A stretch of 64,000 bases of DNA from Marinomonas spartinae (GTDB lineage: Bacteria > Pseudomonadota > Gammaproteobacteria > Pseudomonadales > Marinomonadaceae), in contig NZ_FLOB01000014.1 of the NCBI RefSeq assembly GCF_900089775.1, positions 1 through 64,000 of the forward strand, written 5' to 3'. This document shows positions 37,159 through 47,133 of the stretch, one piece after another. The translations under genes and the position numbers were made by a program. The notes beneath the pieces were generated by a model, which worked only from the letters and a program-made list of their open reading frames with translations, was not told the origin of the DNA and did no database searches. How positions within the stretch are numbered: position 1 is the stretch's first letter; every line of letters begins with the position of its first letter.

Positions 37159-37754
37159 TAGTGTGCCACCTCCGCTTTGCGATCCGTGGCAATGATGTTC
37201 ATTGAGGTTGCTGCGACACCTTGGGGTTTGTCCCAAGACCAGGTTTTTGAGGTCACGCCGACTTCTACCATATCAATACAATCTACTGGGCAAGGATCAA
37301 CACATAAGTCGCACCCTGTACATTCGTCAGAAATGACGGTGTGCATTTGTTTTGCAGCGCCAAGAATGGCATCCACTGGACAGGCTTGAATACACTTAGT
37401 GCAGCCAATACATTCGTCTTCACGAATAACCGCCACGCGCTTGGCGGTTTCTGTGCCGTGGTCGCCATCGAGGGGAATCGCTTCTACGTCGAGTAAATCG
37501 GCGAGGGCTTGAATCGTCGCCTGTCCACCGGGCGGGCAGTGGTTTATTGCTTCTCCGTTGGCGATGGCTTCCGCGTAGGGGCGGCAACCAGGATGGCCGC
37601 ATTGACCACATTGTGTTTGTGGTAAGATGGCATCAATTTGATCGACAATAGGGTCGCCTTCTACATGAAAGCGAACACTGGCATAGCCAAGAATAGCGCC
37701 GAATATTAAGGAAAGGGCTAATAGAATTCCCACAGCGAGCAAAACAGTCAACAT
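37158..37754 (-). CDS. rsxB: Rsx/Rnf electron transport complex subunit B
   Basis: This 198-residue iron-sulfur protein has an N-terminal TM, then the four-cysteine motif [21 protein letters not shown] and two ferredoxin motifs ([16 protein letters not shown] and [16 protein letters not shown]). It passes electrons between RsxC and the membrane subunits. It overlaps rsxC at the stop and starts 8 bases after rsxA. In E. coli the Rsx complex reduces SoxR; other members pump Na+ or H+. Confidence 0.96.
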   Translation of the reverse strand: MLTVLLAVGILLALSLIFGAILGYASVRFHVEGDPIVDQIDAILPQTQCGQCGHPGCRPYAEAIANGEAINHCPPGGQATIQALADLLDVEAIPLDGDHGTETAKRVAVIREDECIGCTKCIQACPVDAILGAAKQMHTVISDECTGCDLCVDPCPVDCIDMVEVGVTSKTWSWDKPQGVAATSMNIIATDRKAEVAH

Positions 37755-37762
37755 AATGGCTC

Positions 37763-38344
37763 CTATATTTGCACCAGACCAGTGAAGCCCATAAAGGCTA
37801 GGGCCATCAGTCCTGCTGTGATCATACCGATGGCTGAGCCTTTAAAGACGCTGGGGACATCGGCGACATTAATCCGCTCACGCATGGCTGAAAACAGAAT
37901 AAGGACGAAAGAAAAGCCAACCGCTGCCCCAAAACCATATAAGATGGATTCGACAAAGTTGTTTTGCTTGCTGGTGTTTTGTAGAGCGACACCTAATACC
38001 GCGCAGTTTGTTGTAATCAGCGGTAAGAAGATCCCTAATACGCGATACAGTAGCGGACTGGTTTTATGTACGACCATTTCGGTAAACTGCACAACAACAG
38101 CAATCACTAAAATAAAGGCAATGGTTTTAAGGTACTCTAGCCCAAACGGCTGAAGTATGTATTCGAACGTGAGATAGCTGCAAAGACTGGAAAGAGTCAA
38201 GACAAACGTAGTGGCCATCGCCATACCAATGGATGTTTCCAGTTTGCCAGAAACCCCCATAAATGGGCAAAGTCCCAAAAATTGAACCAATACAAAGTTG
38301 TTAACTAGTATGGTACTGACCAGTATCAACAGATAATCAGTCAT
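37763..38344 (-). CDS. rsxA: Rsx/Rnf electron transport complex subunit A
   Basis: This 193-residue protein with six TM segments is homologous to Nqr[28 protein letters not shown] is the conserved opening, and [18 protein letters not shown] and [22 protein letters not shown] follow. It is the first gene of rsxABCDGE-nth; the promoter must lie in the AT-rich 38345-38545. Confidence 0.96.
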   Translation of the reverse strand: MTDYLLILVSTILVNNFVLVQFLGLCPFMGVSGKLETSIGMAMATTFVLTLSSLCSYLTFEYILQPFGLEYLKTIAFILVIAVVVQFTEMVVHKTSPLLYRVLGIFLPLITTNCAVLGVALQNTSKQNNFVESILYGFGAAVGFSFVLILFSAMRERINVADVPSVFKGSAIGMITAGLMALAFMGFTGLVQI

Positions 38345-38549
38345 CTCATGTCCAAATAAATATGCTGTGAGTATGTTAAATATCGAGGAGTACGCATACG
38401 CTGCGTAAGAGCGTAACTATACCAAGCTGCTTATAACTAACAAGTTAAAATTCACCGAAAAATAGATTAATTTAGAATATATTTAATAAGTAAAGCTTAT
38501 ATAATGTTATTTTATTGTTAATCTTTTTTATGTTTTCAATGTCACAAAA

Positions 38550-38582
38550 TACGCCGATTAAATGAGGTATTTAATCGGCGTA
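38550..38582. terminator. terminator after metG
   Basis: TACGCCGATTAAAT and ATTTAATCGGCGTA form a perfect 14-bp stem with a 5-base loop, 33 bases after the metG stop on the minus strand, followed there by TTTTG. Confidence 0.85.
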
Positions 38583-38615
38583 GTTTTGTCTCTACTATTT
38601 ATACTAAAGAGAGGG

Positions 38616-40664
38616 TTACATCACTCGTTGGCCGGGTTTTGCGCCAGCATGTGGCTCCAGTAGATAAATTTCATCTTTACCTGGCCCAGCCGCAAGTACC
38701 ATTCCTTCTGATAGGCCAAACTTCATTTGACGTGGTGCAAGGTTGGCTACCATGACGGTTAATTTGCCTTCTAGGTCTTCTGGCTTATATGCAGACTTAA
38801 TTCCAGAGAAGACAGTGCGTGTTTCACCGCCGAGGTCGAGTGTCAGCTTTAGCAATTTGTTGGCTTTTTCCACATGTTCTGCTTTGGCAATCAGAGCGAT
38901 ACGCAGATCGACTTTTGCAAAATCATCAAAAGAAATTTCTGCTGCAATCGGGTCTTTGCTGAGTTCCGTTTCTGTCGTCGCTTGTGACGTTTCGACCGCT
39001 TCTGCAGCAGCGACGGCGGCTTCTTTTCCTTCCTCTATCATGGCATCGATTTGCTTTTGATCAATGCGAGCCATTAGTGGTTTAAAGGCGTTCACGGTTT
39101 TGCCAAACAATAATTCACTGCGATTGTCCCAAGTGAGTACTTTGCCAAGAAAGGCCTCTGCATCGGCAACCATTTGCGGCATCACTGGTTTCAAATAGGT
39201 AGCTAAAATACTAAAGAGATTCAGGGCTACGGTACAAACTTCTTGTACTTTAGGGAGGGTTGTTTCATCTTTTGCCAAAACCCACGGTGCTTGATCTGCA
39301 ATGTATTCATTGGCCTGATCGGCTAGATGCATAATCTCACGAATCGCTTTGCCATATTCGCGGTTTTCGAAATGTTGTGCGATGACATCGCCTGCGTCAA
39401 TGAAGGATTGAATCATAGCGTTTTCGCTAACATCGCTTGCTAGCTGACCATCAAACTTTTTATTAATGAAGCTGGCGGTACGGCTGGCGATATTAACCAC
39501 TTTACCCACTACGTCGGAATTCACTCGCTGTACAAAGTCTGACAAGCTTAAATCAATGTCATCGACACTGGCATTTAACTTGGCAGCAAAGTAGTAGCGT
39601 AAGTATTGCGGGTCCAAGTGGTTCAAATAGGTGCGCGCCATAATAAAGGTGCCACGCGATTTTGACATTTTTGTACCATCTACAGTGACGTAGCCATGTG
39701 CGTTAACCCCTGTTGGTGTGCGATAGCCTGCACAGTCCAGCATGGCGGGCCAAAACAATGCATGGAAGTTGATGATGTCTTTACCTATAAAATGGTAAAG
39801 CTCCGCATCGGAATCTTTAGCCCAGTAATCGTCAAAGGTTAACCCTTCAGTGCGATCACACAAGTTTTTGAAACTGGCCATATAGCCGATAGGGGCATCT
39901 AGCCAGACGTAAAAGTACTTGCCTGGAGCGTCGGGGATTTCAAAACCAAAATAAGGTGCGTCACGGCTGATGTCCCATTCTTTTAGACCCGCGTCTAGCC
40001 ATTCAGAGAGCTTGTTTGCTACTTGGTCTTGTAAGGTGCCACTGCGTGTCCATTTTGCTAAAAAGTCTTGAAATTCTGGTAGCTTAAAGAAGTAATGTTC
40101 CGATTCTTTTTCTACAGGCGTGGCGCCTGAGTAGACCGAGCGAGGGTTAATCATCTCCATCGGTGTATAAGTGGCAGAACAGACTTCACAGTTATCGCCA
40201 TATTGGTCCTCAGCCTTACATTTGGGGCAGGTGCCTTTAATGAATCGATCCGCTAAGAACATCTCTTTTTCTGGATCATAGGCTTGTGTGATTGAACGGA
40301 CTGCTATTTTATTGTTATCGCGCAAGCGCTTATAAATATGATTAGAGAAGTCGCGGTTTTCGTCTGAGTGCGTTGAATAATAGTTATCGTAACCGATTAA
40401 AAAGTCTTTAAAGTCAGCCATGTGTTCCTGACGAACTCGATCGATCAGTTGCTCTGAGGTGATGCCTTGTTGATCGGCTTTTATCATAATGGCTGTGCCA
40501 TGTGCATCGTCAGCGCACACAGCGGTACAAAGGTGGCCGCGAAGTTTCTGAAAACGCACCCAAATATCGGTTTGGATGTGTTCCAGCATATGCCCTAAAT
40601 GGATGGGGCCATTTGCATAAGGGAGGGCGCTGGTAACTAAAATTTTGCGTTGCGTTTGTGCCAT
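38616..40664 (-). CDS. metG: methionyl-tRNA synthetase
   Basis: This 682-residue class I synthetase charges tRNA-Met. The HIGH-type motif is in [18 protein letters not shown], the zinc knuckles are [17 protein letters not shown] (about 146-162), and the KMSKS motif is [14 protein letters not shown]-terminal tRNA-binding domain (about 580-682: [21 protein letters not shown] to [11 protein letters not shown]) drives dimerisation as in E. coli. It is divergent from apbC, the same neighbourhood as in many gammaproteobacteria. Confidence 0.97.
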   Translation of the reverse strand: MAQTQRKILVTSALPYANGPIHLGHMLEHIQTDIWVRFQKLRGHLCTAVCADDAHGTAIMIKADQQGITSEQLIDRVRQEHMADFKDFLIGYDNYYSTHSDENRDFSNHIYKRLRDNNKIAVRSITQAYDPEKEMFLADRFIKGTCPKCKAEDQYGDNCEVCSATYTPMEMINPRSVYSGATPVEKESEHYFFKLPEFQDFLAKWTRSGTLQDQVANKLSEWLDAGLKEWDISRDAPYFGFEIPDAPGKYFYVWLDAPIGYMASFKNLCDRTEGLTFDDYWAKDSDAELYHFIGKDIINFHALFWPAMLDCAGYRTPTGVNAHGYVTVDGTKMSKSRGTFIMARTYLNHLDPQYLRYYFAAKLNASVDDIDLSLSDFVQRVNSDVVGKVVNIASRTASFINKKFDGQLASDVSENAMIQSFIDAGDVIAQHFENREYGKAIREIMHLADQANEYIADQAPWVLAKDETTLPKVQEVCTVALNLFSILATYLKPVMPQMVADAEAFLGKVLTWDNRSELLFGKTVNAFKPLMARIDQKQIDAMIEEGKEAAVAAAEAVETSQATTETELSKDPIAAEISFDDFAKVDLRIALIAKAEHVEKANKLLKLTLDLGGETRTVFSGIKSAYKPEDLEGKLTVMVANLAPRQMKFGLSEGMVLAAGPGKDEIYLLEPHAGAKPGQRVM

Positions 40665-40963
40665 TATTGATCAGCCTGCTGGATTAAAAAGGGTCGAGTA
40701 TTTTATCAATAGTAGAGGGCGCTGAATAGGAAGTGAGGTGCCTTTCCAGATAGACAAGCTGCATCGGTTTTTCTGAAAAAGCGAGCGTCGTACTATTGGT
40801 AATCATAAGTCGGCTAATTATAAGTGCCCATCCTTCGTGTGCAAGGGGTAGGCTTGCTTTTCTGCAAATTGCCCCCAAATTGGCTTCTATTCTGGTTATT
40901 AATTCACATGACAAGGGCCATTTCGCACAAATGTGTTGAAAAATGGTCTATTGGAGATCCCCT

Positions 40964-42076
40964 TTGACAACTCAAACACATACTGATGATCATCAACCTA
41001 AGCAGCGACTGTTAGACAGCCAAATACAGTCTCATTTAGAAAGCCTGATTGATGAAAATAATGGTCATGCTTATGGCGGCGTTTGGACAATCAAAACGGA
41101 CGCAGAGCGTATCATGCTAACCTTGCATCTAGGGTATCCTGCTGAGCAAGAGAAAGCCTCACTTGAAGCTCGTATCAAGCGTGAATTAAATGATAGCCGT
41201 GATGTGCTGTTAGAAATTGATTGCCAAGTAGAGCGCCATGCAACCCAAGGTAATATCACAGGGCTGCAGGGTGTGAAGAACATTATTGCGGTTGCCTCAG
41301 GCAAAGGTGGGGTTGGTAAATCCACAACCACGGTGAATTTGGCACTGGCGATGGCTCGAGAGGGGGCTCGCGTTGGGATTCTTGATGCCGATATCTATGG
41401 GCCCAGCCAAGGAATGATGATGGGTTTTGCAGATGGTACTCGTCCTCAGGTGCGAGATGAAAAGATGTTCGTTCCGCCTGTTGCCTATGGGGTTCAAGTG
41501 ATGTCTATGGCATTTTTGACGACCAAGGATACGCCTGTTGCCTGGCGCGGACCAATGGTGACAGGGGCACTGATGCAAATACTGACACAAACGGATTGGA
41601 GTGATCTTGATTACTTGTTTGTGGATATGCCCCCAGGTACTGGTGATATCCAGTTAACCTTGTCACAAAAAATTCCGGTGGCAGGTTCTGTTATTGTGAC
41701 AACTCCACAAGACATCGCTTTATTAGATGCACGTCGCGGTATTGAGATGTTTAATAAAGTGAATATTCCTGTATTGGGGCTAGTAGAAAATATGTCAGTG
41801 CATATTTGCTCGAATTGTGGTCATCATGAAGCCATCTTTGGTGAGGAAGGTGGTGTCTCCTTGGCGAAAGAATATAATGTGGGCGTTTTGGGTAAATTAC
41901 CCTTGAGTCTTGCCATTCGAGAACAGAGTGATGCTGGTTCCCCCGTAGTGGTTAGTGCGCCTGAGGGTGATATTGCTGCTATTTATCAGTCGATTGCTCG
42001 CAAACTTGGTGCTACTCTAGCGTCCCCACAGAATGAACAGTTTGCCATGCCAACCATTGGCATGAGCGATGATTGA
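40964..42076 (+). CDS. apbC: Mrp/ApbC Fe-S cluster carrier ATPase
   Basis: This protein of about 370 residues carries and transfers Fe-S clusters. An N-terminal DUF59-like region is partial and divergent (residues about 15-95), followed by the deviant Walker A GKGGVGKSTTTVNLA, LDADIYGPSQG, DMPPGTGDIQLTL and the cluster-binding CSNCGHHEAIFG. TTG 40964 is chosen because GGAG lies eight bases before it; ATG 40943 is in frame 21 bases earlier but lacks a ribosome site. It is divergent from metG, and dcd follows 10 bases downstream in the same operon. Confidence 0.92.
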   Translation: MTTQTHTDDHQPKQRLLDSQIQSHLESLIDENNGHAYGGVWTIKTDAERIMLTLHLGYPAEQEKASLEARIKRELNDSRDVLLEIDCQVERHATQGNITGLQGVKNIIAVASGKGGVGKSTTTVNLALAMAREGARVGILDADIYGPSQGMMMGFADGTRPQVRDEKMFVPPVAYGVQVMSMAFLTTKDTPVAWRGPMVTGALMQILTQTDWSDLDYLFVDMPPGTGDIQLTLSQKIPVAGSVIVTTPQDIALLDARRGIEMFNKVNIPVLGLVENMSVHICSNCGHHEAIFGEEGGVSLAKEYNVGVLGKLPLSLAIREQSDAGSPVVVSAPEGDIAAIYQSIARKLGATLASPQNEQFAMPTIGMSDD

Positions 42077-42085
42077 GGAAAAGTA

Positions 42086-42673
42086 ATGCGTTTGTGTGAT
42101 CGAGATATAATTACCGCTCTAGACGAAGGTTCTATAGTGATTGATCCGCGCCCTGATAATAGTGTGATCAGTGGTGTGTCTGTTGACTTACGATTAGGTA
42201 ACTCGTTTCGAGTATTTCAAGGTCACCCTGCGCCATATCTGGATTTGAGTAGCTCAAAGGCAGATCTTAACAAAGTGATTGAGTCTGTGATGAGTGATGA
42301 AATTCTCGTTGACGATGGTCGCCCGTTTTTTATTCACCCTGGGGAATTAGTCTTGGGGGTGACGAAAGAATCGGTCACCTTGCCTGACAATTTAGTTGGT
42401 TGGCTGGATGGTCGTTCTTCTTTGGCTCGTCTTGGTTTAATGGTGCATGTGACCGCGCATCGTATTGATCCGGGTTGGAGCGGCGGCATTGTCTTGGAAT
42501 TTCTTAATGGCGGTAAGTTGCCGATTGCTTTGAGCCCAGGTATGACCATTGGTGCTATTAATTTTGAAACCATGTCGGGGGCGGCAGATCGACCCTATAA
42601 CAAACGAGATAATGCAAAATATAAAGACCAAAACTCTGCCATTGGCAGTCGAATTTCAGGCGATAAAAACTGA
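42086..42673 (+). CDS. dcd: dCTP deaminase
   Basis: This 195-residue trimeric enzyme deaminates dCTP to dUTP for thymidylate synthesis. The family motifs [29 protein letters not shown] and [25 protein letters not shown] with the catalytic Glu are complete. It has the usual length and follows apbC by 10 bases. Confidence 0.97.
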   Translation: MRLCDRDIITALDEGSIVIDPRPDNSVISGVSVDLRLGNSFRVFQGHPAPYLDLSSSKADLNKVIESVMSDEILVDDGRPFFIHPGELVLGVTKESVTLPDNLVGWLDGRSSLARLGLMVHVTAHRIDPGWSGGIVLEFLNGGKLPIALSPGMTIGAINFETMSGAADRPYNKRDNAKYKDQNSAIGSRISGDKN

Positions 42674-42707
42674 TTATTAGTTGACTCGTTTTTGTCACTT
42701 TTCCACT

Positions 42708-42729
42708 AAGAGGCTCCGGCCTCTTTTTT
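42708..42729 (+). terminator. terminator after dcd
   Basis: AAGAGGC and GCCTCTT form a stem with a TCCG tetraloop followed by a T-run. It lies 35 bases past the dcd stop. Confidence 0.88.
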
Positions 42730-42789
42730 CTTTTGTCTAGACAGCGATCCTTGTTTAAGCAATGTTGTCTATATTGTCGGTAATTAGCG

Positions 42790-42816
42790 CTTTTCAGAAG
42801 GGGGGGGGCTGAAAAG
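42790..42816. repeat. hairpin with a nine-G loop
   Basis: CTTTTCAG and CTGAAAAG form an 8-bp stem enclosing AA plus nine consecutive G (42800-42808). It lies between the convergent dcd and porin genes. A homopolymer of this length is prone to length change, but here it lies in no coding frame or promoter that I can identify. Confidence 0.6.
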
Positions 42817-42847
42817 GCTATATAAACACGTAATACTTACTAGTTTG

Positions 42848-42873
42848 GCTTAACTATATCCTTTTAGTTAAGC
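42848..42873 (-). terminator. hairpin after the porin gene
   Basis: GCTTAACTA and TAGTTAAGC pair over 9 bases around an 8-base loop, 13 bases beyond the porin stop on the minus strand. No strong U-run follows. Confidence 0.5.
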
Positions 42874-42885
42874 GAATAGCCTAAA

Positions 42886-44028
42886 TTAAAACGTGTAGTT
42901 TAATCCGCCTAAATACGTGTTCGAGCCGCTTGTGTTGTGTGTGATTTGAGCAATAGTCTTAACATTGCTGAATACATGGTAAGTCACGCCTAACTTAAAG
43001 GCTTTAGCATAGGCAATGTCATCATTTTGAGTTGGTTTTCCACCATTAGGATTTGGTGTTGTTGCTACATCACTATCTTGTGTTCCGTATGCATAACCTG
43101 TAGTGAAGGTGTATTTATCCATATTATAAGATGCTGCCACTTCATAACCATTACGAGAAGCTTTGTTCTGACCATCATCTTCTTTGTTATGTGTATAAAC
43201 ACCAGCAAAGTATAGATTGCCAACCGTATAGTCTGCCGCTAAACCATAATTTGATTTAGTTGCTTTATTGGTAAAGGTTTGGAACGCGTAACCAGCACGT
43301 AGATTCAGTGCATCCGTTAGAGCGTAAGAGGCTGCGGCACTATAAGCGTTGTTTTGTGTTTTGAAGTTCGCTGACGTTAAGCCTGCACTAAAAACATCCA
43401 AAATATCGCCATTTTTTGAGTCACCACCTTCCGTTGTTTTAAACTGGTAAGAAGCTTGAACAGTTAAGCGGCCGAAAGTGTTGGAGTATAGAGCTTGGTT
43501 AGGGGCAAAGTTGTAGCCATAAGTGCCCGCTGAAGCCTCAAGGCCGCCATATTGAAAAATATCAGTCGCGCTGGTGACTAAGGTGTAGAACGGTGTATCG
43601 TTTTGACCAAAAGTGAATTTACCAATGCCCTCAAACCCAAGTCCTACAAATTGATAGCGAGCTGAAATGTTATTGCCACCAGATGATGTAAGAACGTTGT
43701 TTCGTTTGTTCTTGTCTGTTGGTTTATCAGGATCCGCTACTGACGTTGTTTTTGTATTATTTGATGCTGAGCTATCAGTTGATGATGCCATGTTCCAGCC
43801 AGTGCGAAAGAATGCGCTATTGCCATTTTCGTCTTTAATCTCACCCTTAACGCCAAATCGTGAGCTTAGTCCTGCGGAGCTACCTTTTACAGAATCATTT
43901 TTGGCTGTAAACTTTGCACGACCAAAAATATCCAAGCTGGAATTATCCGTTTTTATGATACTAGCTGCGTTTGCTGCTGTTGCTGCTAGCAGTAAGGGAG
44001 TAGCTAGGGTGAATATCGCTTTTTTCAT
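42886..44028 (-). CDS. OmpU/OmpC-type general porin
   Basis: This 380-residue outer-membrane porin begins with a signal peptide (MKKAIFTLATPLLLAATAANA). ASIIKTDNSSLDIFGRAKF is the typical first strand, alternating strands such as SARYQFVGLGFEGIGKFTFGQNDTPFY follow, and the C-terminal GGLNYTF ends in Phe, as required for barrel assembly. ATG 44028 has GGA about ten bases upstream; the in-frame ATG at 44037 has no spacing to it. A polar, T/S/N-rich external loop lies at about 85-120. It is preceded by a long AT-rich upstream region. Confidence 0.9.
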   Translation of the reverse strand: MKKAIFTLATPLLLAATAANAASIIKTDNSSLDIFGRAKFTAKNDSVKGSSAGLSSRFGVKGEIKDENGNSAFFRTGWNMASSTDSSASNNTKTTSVADPDKPTDKNKRNNVLTSSGGNNISARYQFVGLGFEGIGKFTFGQNDTPFYTLVTSATDIFQYGGLEASAGTYGYNFAPNQALYSNTFGRLTVQASYQFKTTEGGDSKNGDILDVFSAGLTSANFKTQNNAYSAAASYALTDALNLRAGYAFQTFTNKATKSNYGLAADYTVGNLYFAGVYTHNKEDDGQNKASRNGYEVAASYNMDKYTFTTGYAYGTQDSDVATTPNPNGGKPTQNDDIAYAKAFKLGVTYHVFSNVKTIAQITHNTSGSNTYLGGLNYTF

Positions 44029-44924
44029 GAAATGCATTCCTTCATTGTTTATTGTATCAAGTGTGCTTTCTATTGAGTTGATAAGTGCACATACTAGGTA
44101 AAGTTAAACTTATTTTTAGTGTTGCTATTTTTCTAGTGTCTCTTCTCCTGTTTTTTGCCTGCACTCTTGTTTCTTTGCTTTAGTTGAGTAGGGTTTTTCG
44201 ACTGCTTTGTGTCCTTAGGTATTTTTATATGTTGCTTGCATATAAAGTGGACCAATATTCACCCTGATAAAGACCAATCTCGTCCTAAAACCGGACAAAA
44301 CCCTTCTTTTTTTGTGTCATATTGGTGCAAAAAATACCTTCATGACGTCGAAAAGTGATCAAAAAAACAGATAGAACAATCGCTAGGCTGATTTTATATC
44401 CTGTATTGATGGTTACTTTTTCGCTCTCTAACAAAGCACAAAAGTACTCAATACATTAAATTACATAACATCATCATTGTTTACCCTACGTGAATTTTTA
44501 TAGCACAATATGTGCCAAAATGTAAAAAAAGGATATATATAATAATTCAATGTCTCAAATAAGAATTTTTTTGATTATTATTTGCTCGATTTTGTGTTTT
44601 TCTATTTCAGGTAAATTTTTTACAAATCCACCATGATCGTCATATGAGCACCAAGTTGAGGCATGGGTGTTACTTTCTGTTACATGATAGGGCGTGCTAA
44701 TGGTGAAGATCTGGACGATTTTTGAACGTTTGGTTATGTTTTTTTCTTCATGGTGGAGTTGGTTAGGATCCAGAACGGTTTGAAAAAAGAGTGAGGGCCA
44801 GAAAAGCTTTTCCATATACCGTTATGGGCTTAACATGATCATTCTGTCTTAGGTTTGATTTATTCTGTTGTTCGCATGTTAGGTAAGTAGAAAATGTATA
44901 TTTTGATAGAGGCGATTTGATTAA
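44029..44924. other. long AT-rich intergenic region upstream of the porin gene
   Basis: About 900 bases separate the divergent porin and PAS-GGDEF genes, and I see no convincing gene. It holds several AT-rich tracts, the palindrome GCACAATATGTGC (44503-44515), and the porin promoter. Short minus-strand frames at 44555-44815 and 44763-45008 have no family features. An outer-membrane-stress or osmotic regulator site or a small RNA could lie here, but nothing can be assigned by eye. Confidence 0.5.
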
Positions 44925-45815
44925 ATGAAAGCGAGTGAGTTGATTGGTCTTTCTGACGTTTTGGAGTTGATGCTCGATGCGGTATGTGTTGTTGACCGTT
45001 TTGGGCACTTTGTTTTTGTCAGCGCAGCGTTTGAAAATATGTTTGGCTACTCGCCTAGTGAAGTAATTGGCCAGTCAATGGAGCGTATGGTGTTTCCTGA
45101 AGATAAGCTAAAAACTGCGAAGGTGGTGGAAACGCTGTTAAATGGAGAGGTACAACCTCGTTTTGAAAATCGCTGGTTACATAAAGATGGGCGTATTGTT
45201 CATGTTTTATGGTCGGCTCGTTGGTCTGAAGAGCACCAAGTGCGAATTGCGGTGGCTCATGATATTACTGAGCGTAAGATAATAGAGTCTCGTTTGGTCT
45301 ATATGGCGGCACATGATCAATTAACAGGGTTGCCTAATCGCTCTTTTTTTCTTGAACGCTTAGAAGGGGGGCTTTTGCGAGTCAATCAAAATGAGAGTGA
45401 TCCTTCTCCCGTGGTGTTGTTTGTAGACATTGATGGTTTTAAACAGGTTAATGATAATTATGGTCATGGCGTAGGAGATAAGTTATTACAACTAATTGCC
45501 CAAAGGCTGCAGCATTGAGTTGGTGAATCAGTGTGTGTGGCGCGACAGGGAGGAGACGAGTTCCTTGTCTTATTAGGTGATGATGCAAAAGGTGCTGAGC
45601 AGGCTAAGGCTATTGCGCAAAATGCCGTGTTAGAGATTGGTAAACCTTTTAACATTGAGGGGGCATCACTTCATGTTTCTGCTAGCATTGGTCTATCTAA
45701 TAGTAAAAATCATGCAACGACCGTATTGGAGCTTATTCGACAGGCTGATCTTGCCATGTACCAAGCGAAAAGATTAGGGGGAAATCAAGTGGCGGTTTTC
45801 GAAACTGTGCATTAG
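44925..45815 (+). pseudogene. PAS-GGDEF diguanylate cyclase interrupted by an in-frame TGA
   Basis: One frame encodes a PAS domain (residues about 10-115, VCVVDRFGHFVFVSAAFENMFGYSPSEVIG and HDITERK) and a GGDEF domain (AAHDQLTGLPNRSFFLERL, FVDIDGFKQVNDNYGHGVGDKLL). A TGA at 45516-45518 (codon 198) stops it. The same frame then continues with VGESVCVARQGGDEFLVLLG to the normal end, ADLAMYQAKRLGGNQV. The stop falls where related cyclases usually have Cys (LQHC), so one base change would explain it. The inhibitory RxxD site is also lost (GESV). The truncated product lacks the GGDEF active-site loop and should be inactive. No ribosome site supports a restart at GTG 45531. Confidence 0.82.
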
Positions 45816-46039
45816 AAAGGCTGTCGATTTATCAGTGTAGTCCATTTTGTTTTTTAGCAATTACGCAAAAATACGATAAATAGTCGTTTGCTTTATTGGT
45901 AGATACGAAACAGTCTTTCTTGCTAGTGCTTTCTGCTTTAATATCGTGAAAAGAATCGGTCAAGGCTGGTCGAAGAGGCTTTTTGATGGATTTAGTGGCG
46001 GTTGATGATCGCAATCATTTATTTGTATAGGAAATAGTA

Positions 46040-47038
46040 ATGGCGGCTTTTGGTAGCATTTTTATGCCTCGTATGGCATTAGCGACATTTGATAATAACC
46101 AATGGGGGGAATCTAAGATTGTCCCATCAGATAGTATCCCAATGCACCCAGGTGCGCATGTATTGCACTACTCTAGTACTTGCTTTGAAGGCTTAAAAGC
46201 ATTTCGTCACGCTGATGGTAGTGTTCACGTGTTCCGTATGGATCAAAATATCAAACGTTTTTCACAAAGTAGCCGTTTATTAGCCTTGCCAGATGTAAAT
46301 GAAGAGCAAGTTGCTCAAATGATCAAAGATATTGTGGCTGAATTTGCCAGTGATGTGCCTGCGCCACCGGGTTCTATGTATATTCGTCCAACACATATAG
46401 GGACAGAAGCTATTATAGGCAAGGCTGCAGCGCCTAGTTTGACCTCTATGATGTATGTTTTGTTGTCTCCAGTTGGGGATTATTTTTCAGGTGGTGCGCA
46501 CGCCTTACGCATTCTTCTAGATGAAAATGGACAGCGTTGCGCCCCTCATATGGGAATGATTAAAAGTGGTGGTAACTATGCCAGTGCGCTTGGGCCGATT
46601 ATGAAGGCCAAAGAAGATGTTCAGGCAGATCAAATATTGTTCTGTCCTAATGGGGATGTGCAAGAAACGGGAGCGGCGAACTTCTTATTGATTGATGGTG
46701 ATGAAATTATTACCAAAGCATTGGATTCGAGCTTTTTACATGGCGTGACACGCTCTTCCATTTTGACGATTGCAAAAGATCTTGGTATGACTGTTAGTGA
46801 GCGTGACTTAACTGTTAGCGAATTGCTAGAGCGTGCTGCCAAGCCTGGTGTTGAGGCGGTTCTGTCGGGAACAGCAGCAGTACTGACCTCTGTGGGGACT
46901 TTTATCCATAATGATAAAGAGTTCAAGGTAGGATCCGGTGAGCCTGGGCCAATCGCAGAAAAATTGCGCAAAACGCTAAATGATATACAGTGGGGAAATG
47001 CGCAAGATACGCACAATTGGCTAACCAAGATTGTTTAA
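46040..47038 (+). CDS. ilvE: branched-chain amino acid aminotransferase
   Basis: This 332-residue class IV PLP enzyme interconverts Val, Leu and Ile with their keto acids. HYSSTCFEGLKAFRHADG, MYIRPTHIGTEAIIG and GMIKSGGNYASALGP, which carries the PLP-binding Lys, identify the type II BCAT form. LSGTAAVLTSVGTF is the late conserved motif. It is monocistronic, with a strong terminator 42 bases downstream. Confidence 0.94.
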   Translation: MAAFGSIFMPRMALATFDNNQWGESKIVPSDSIPMHPGAHVLHYSSTCFEGLKAFRHADGSVHVFRMDQNIKRFSQSSRLLALPDVNEEQVAQMIKDIVAEFASDVPAPPGSMYIRPTHIGTEAIIGKAAAPSLTSMMYVLLSPVGDYFSGGAHALRILLDENGQRCAPHMGMIKSGGNYASALGPIMKAKEDVQADQILFCPNGDVQETGAANFLLIDGDEIITKALDSSFLHGVTRSSILTIAKDLGMTVSERDLTVSELLERAAKPGVEAVLSGTAAVLTSVGTFIHNDKEFKVGSGEPGPIAEKLRKTLNDIQWGNAQDTHNWLTKIV

Positions 47039-47079
47039 AATGTCTTTCTTAATGAGCTAGGGCTTTCCCTAATCTATTG

Positions 47080-47108
47080 AAAAGCCAGAGTTTATACTCT
47101 GGCTTTTT
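47080..47108. terminator. terminator between ilvE and the glycosyltransferase
   Basis: AAAAGCCAGAGT and ACTCTGGCTTTT form a perfect 12-bp stem with a TTAT loop and T-runs in both directions. It serves the convergent ilvE and glycosyltransferase genes. Confidence 0.88.
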
Positions 47109-47133
47109 ACTTTCTGGAGAGAGGGAAGTTTTG

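Noticed and set aside
40684..40914. 76-residue minus-strand frame between metG and apbC
   Set aside because: It lies in the divergent promoter region, has no ribosome site or family features, and composition resembles non-coding DNA.
44503..44515. NtrC-type site
   Set aside because: GCACAATATGTGC has a 5-base centre where NtrC sites need seven between GCAC and GTGC.
44555..45008. Two overlapping minus-strand frames upstream of the PAS-GGDEF gene
   Set aside because: They are short and low in complexity, they overlap each other and the start of a real gene, and they show no recognisable domain.
45516..45518. Selenocysteine or programmed read-through at the TGA in the PAS-GGDEF gene
   Set aside because: No stem-loop resembling a bacterial SECIS element follows the TGA, and the position is not a redox-active site in GGDEF proteins. 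Simple mutation is the better explanation.
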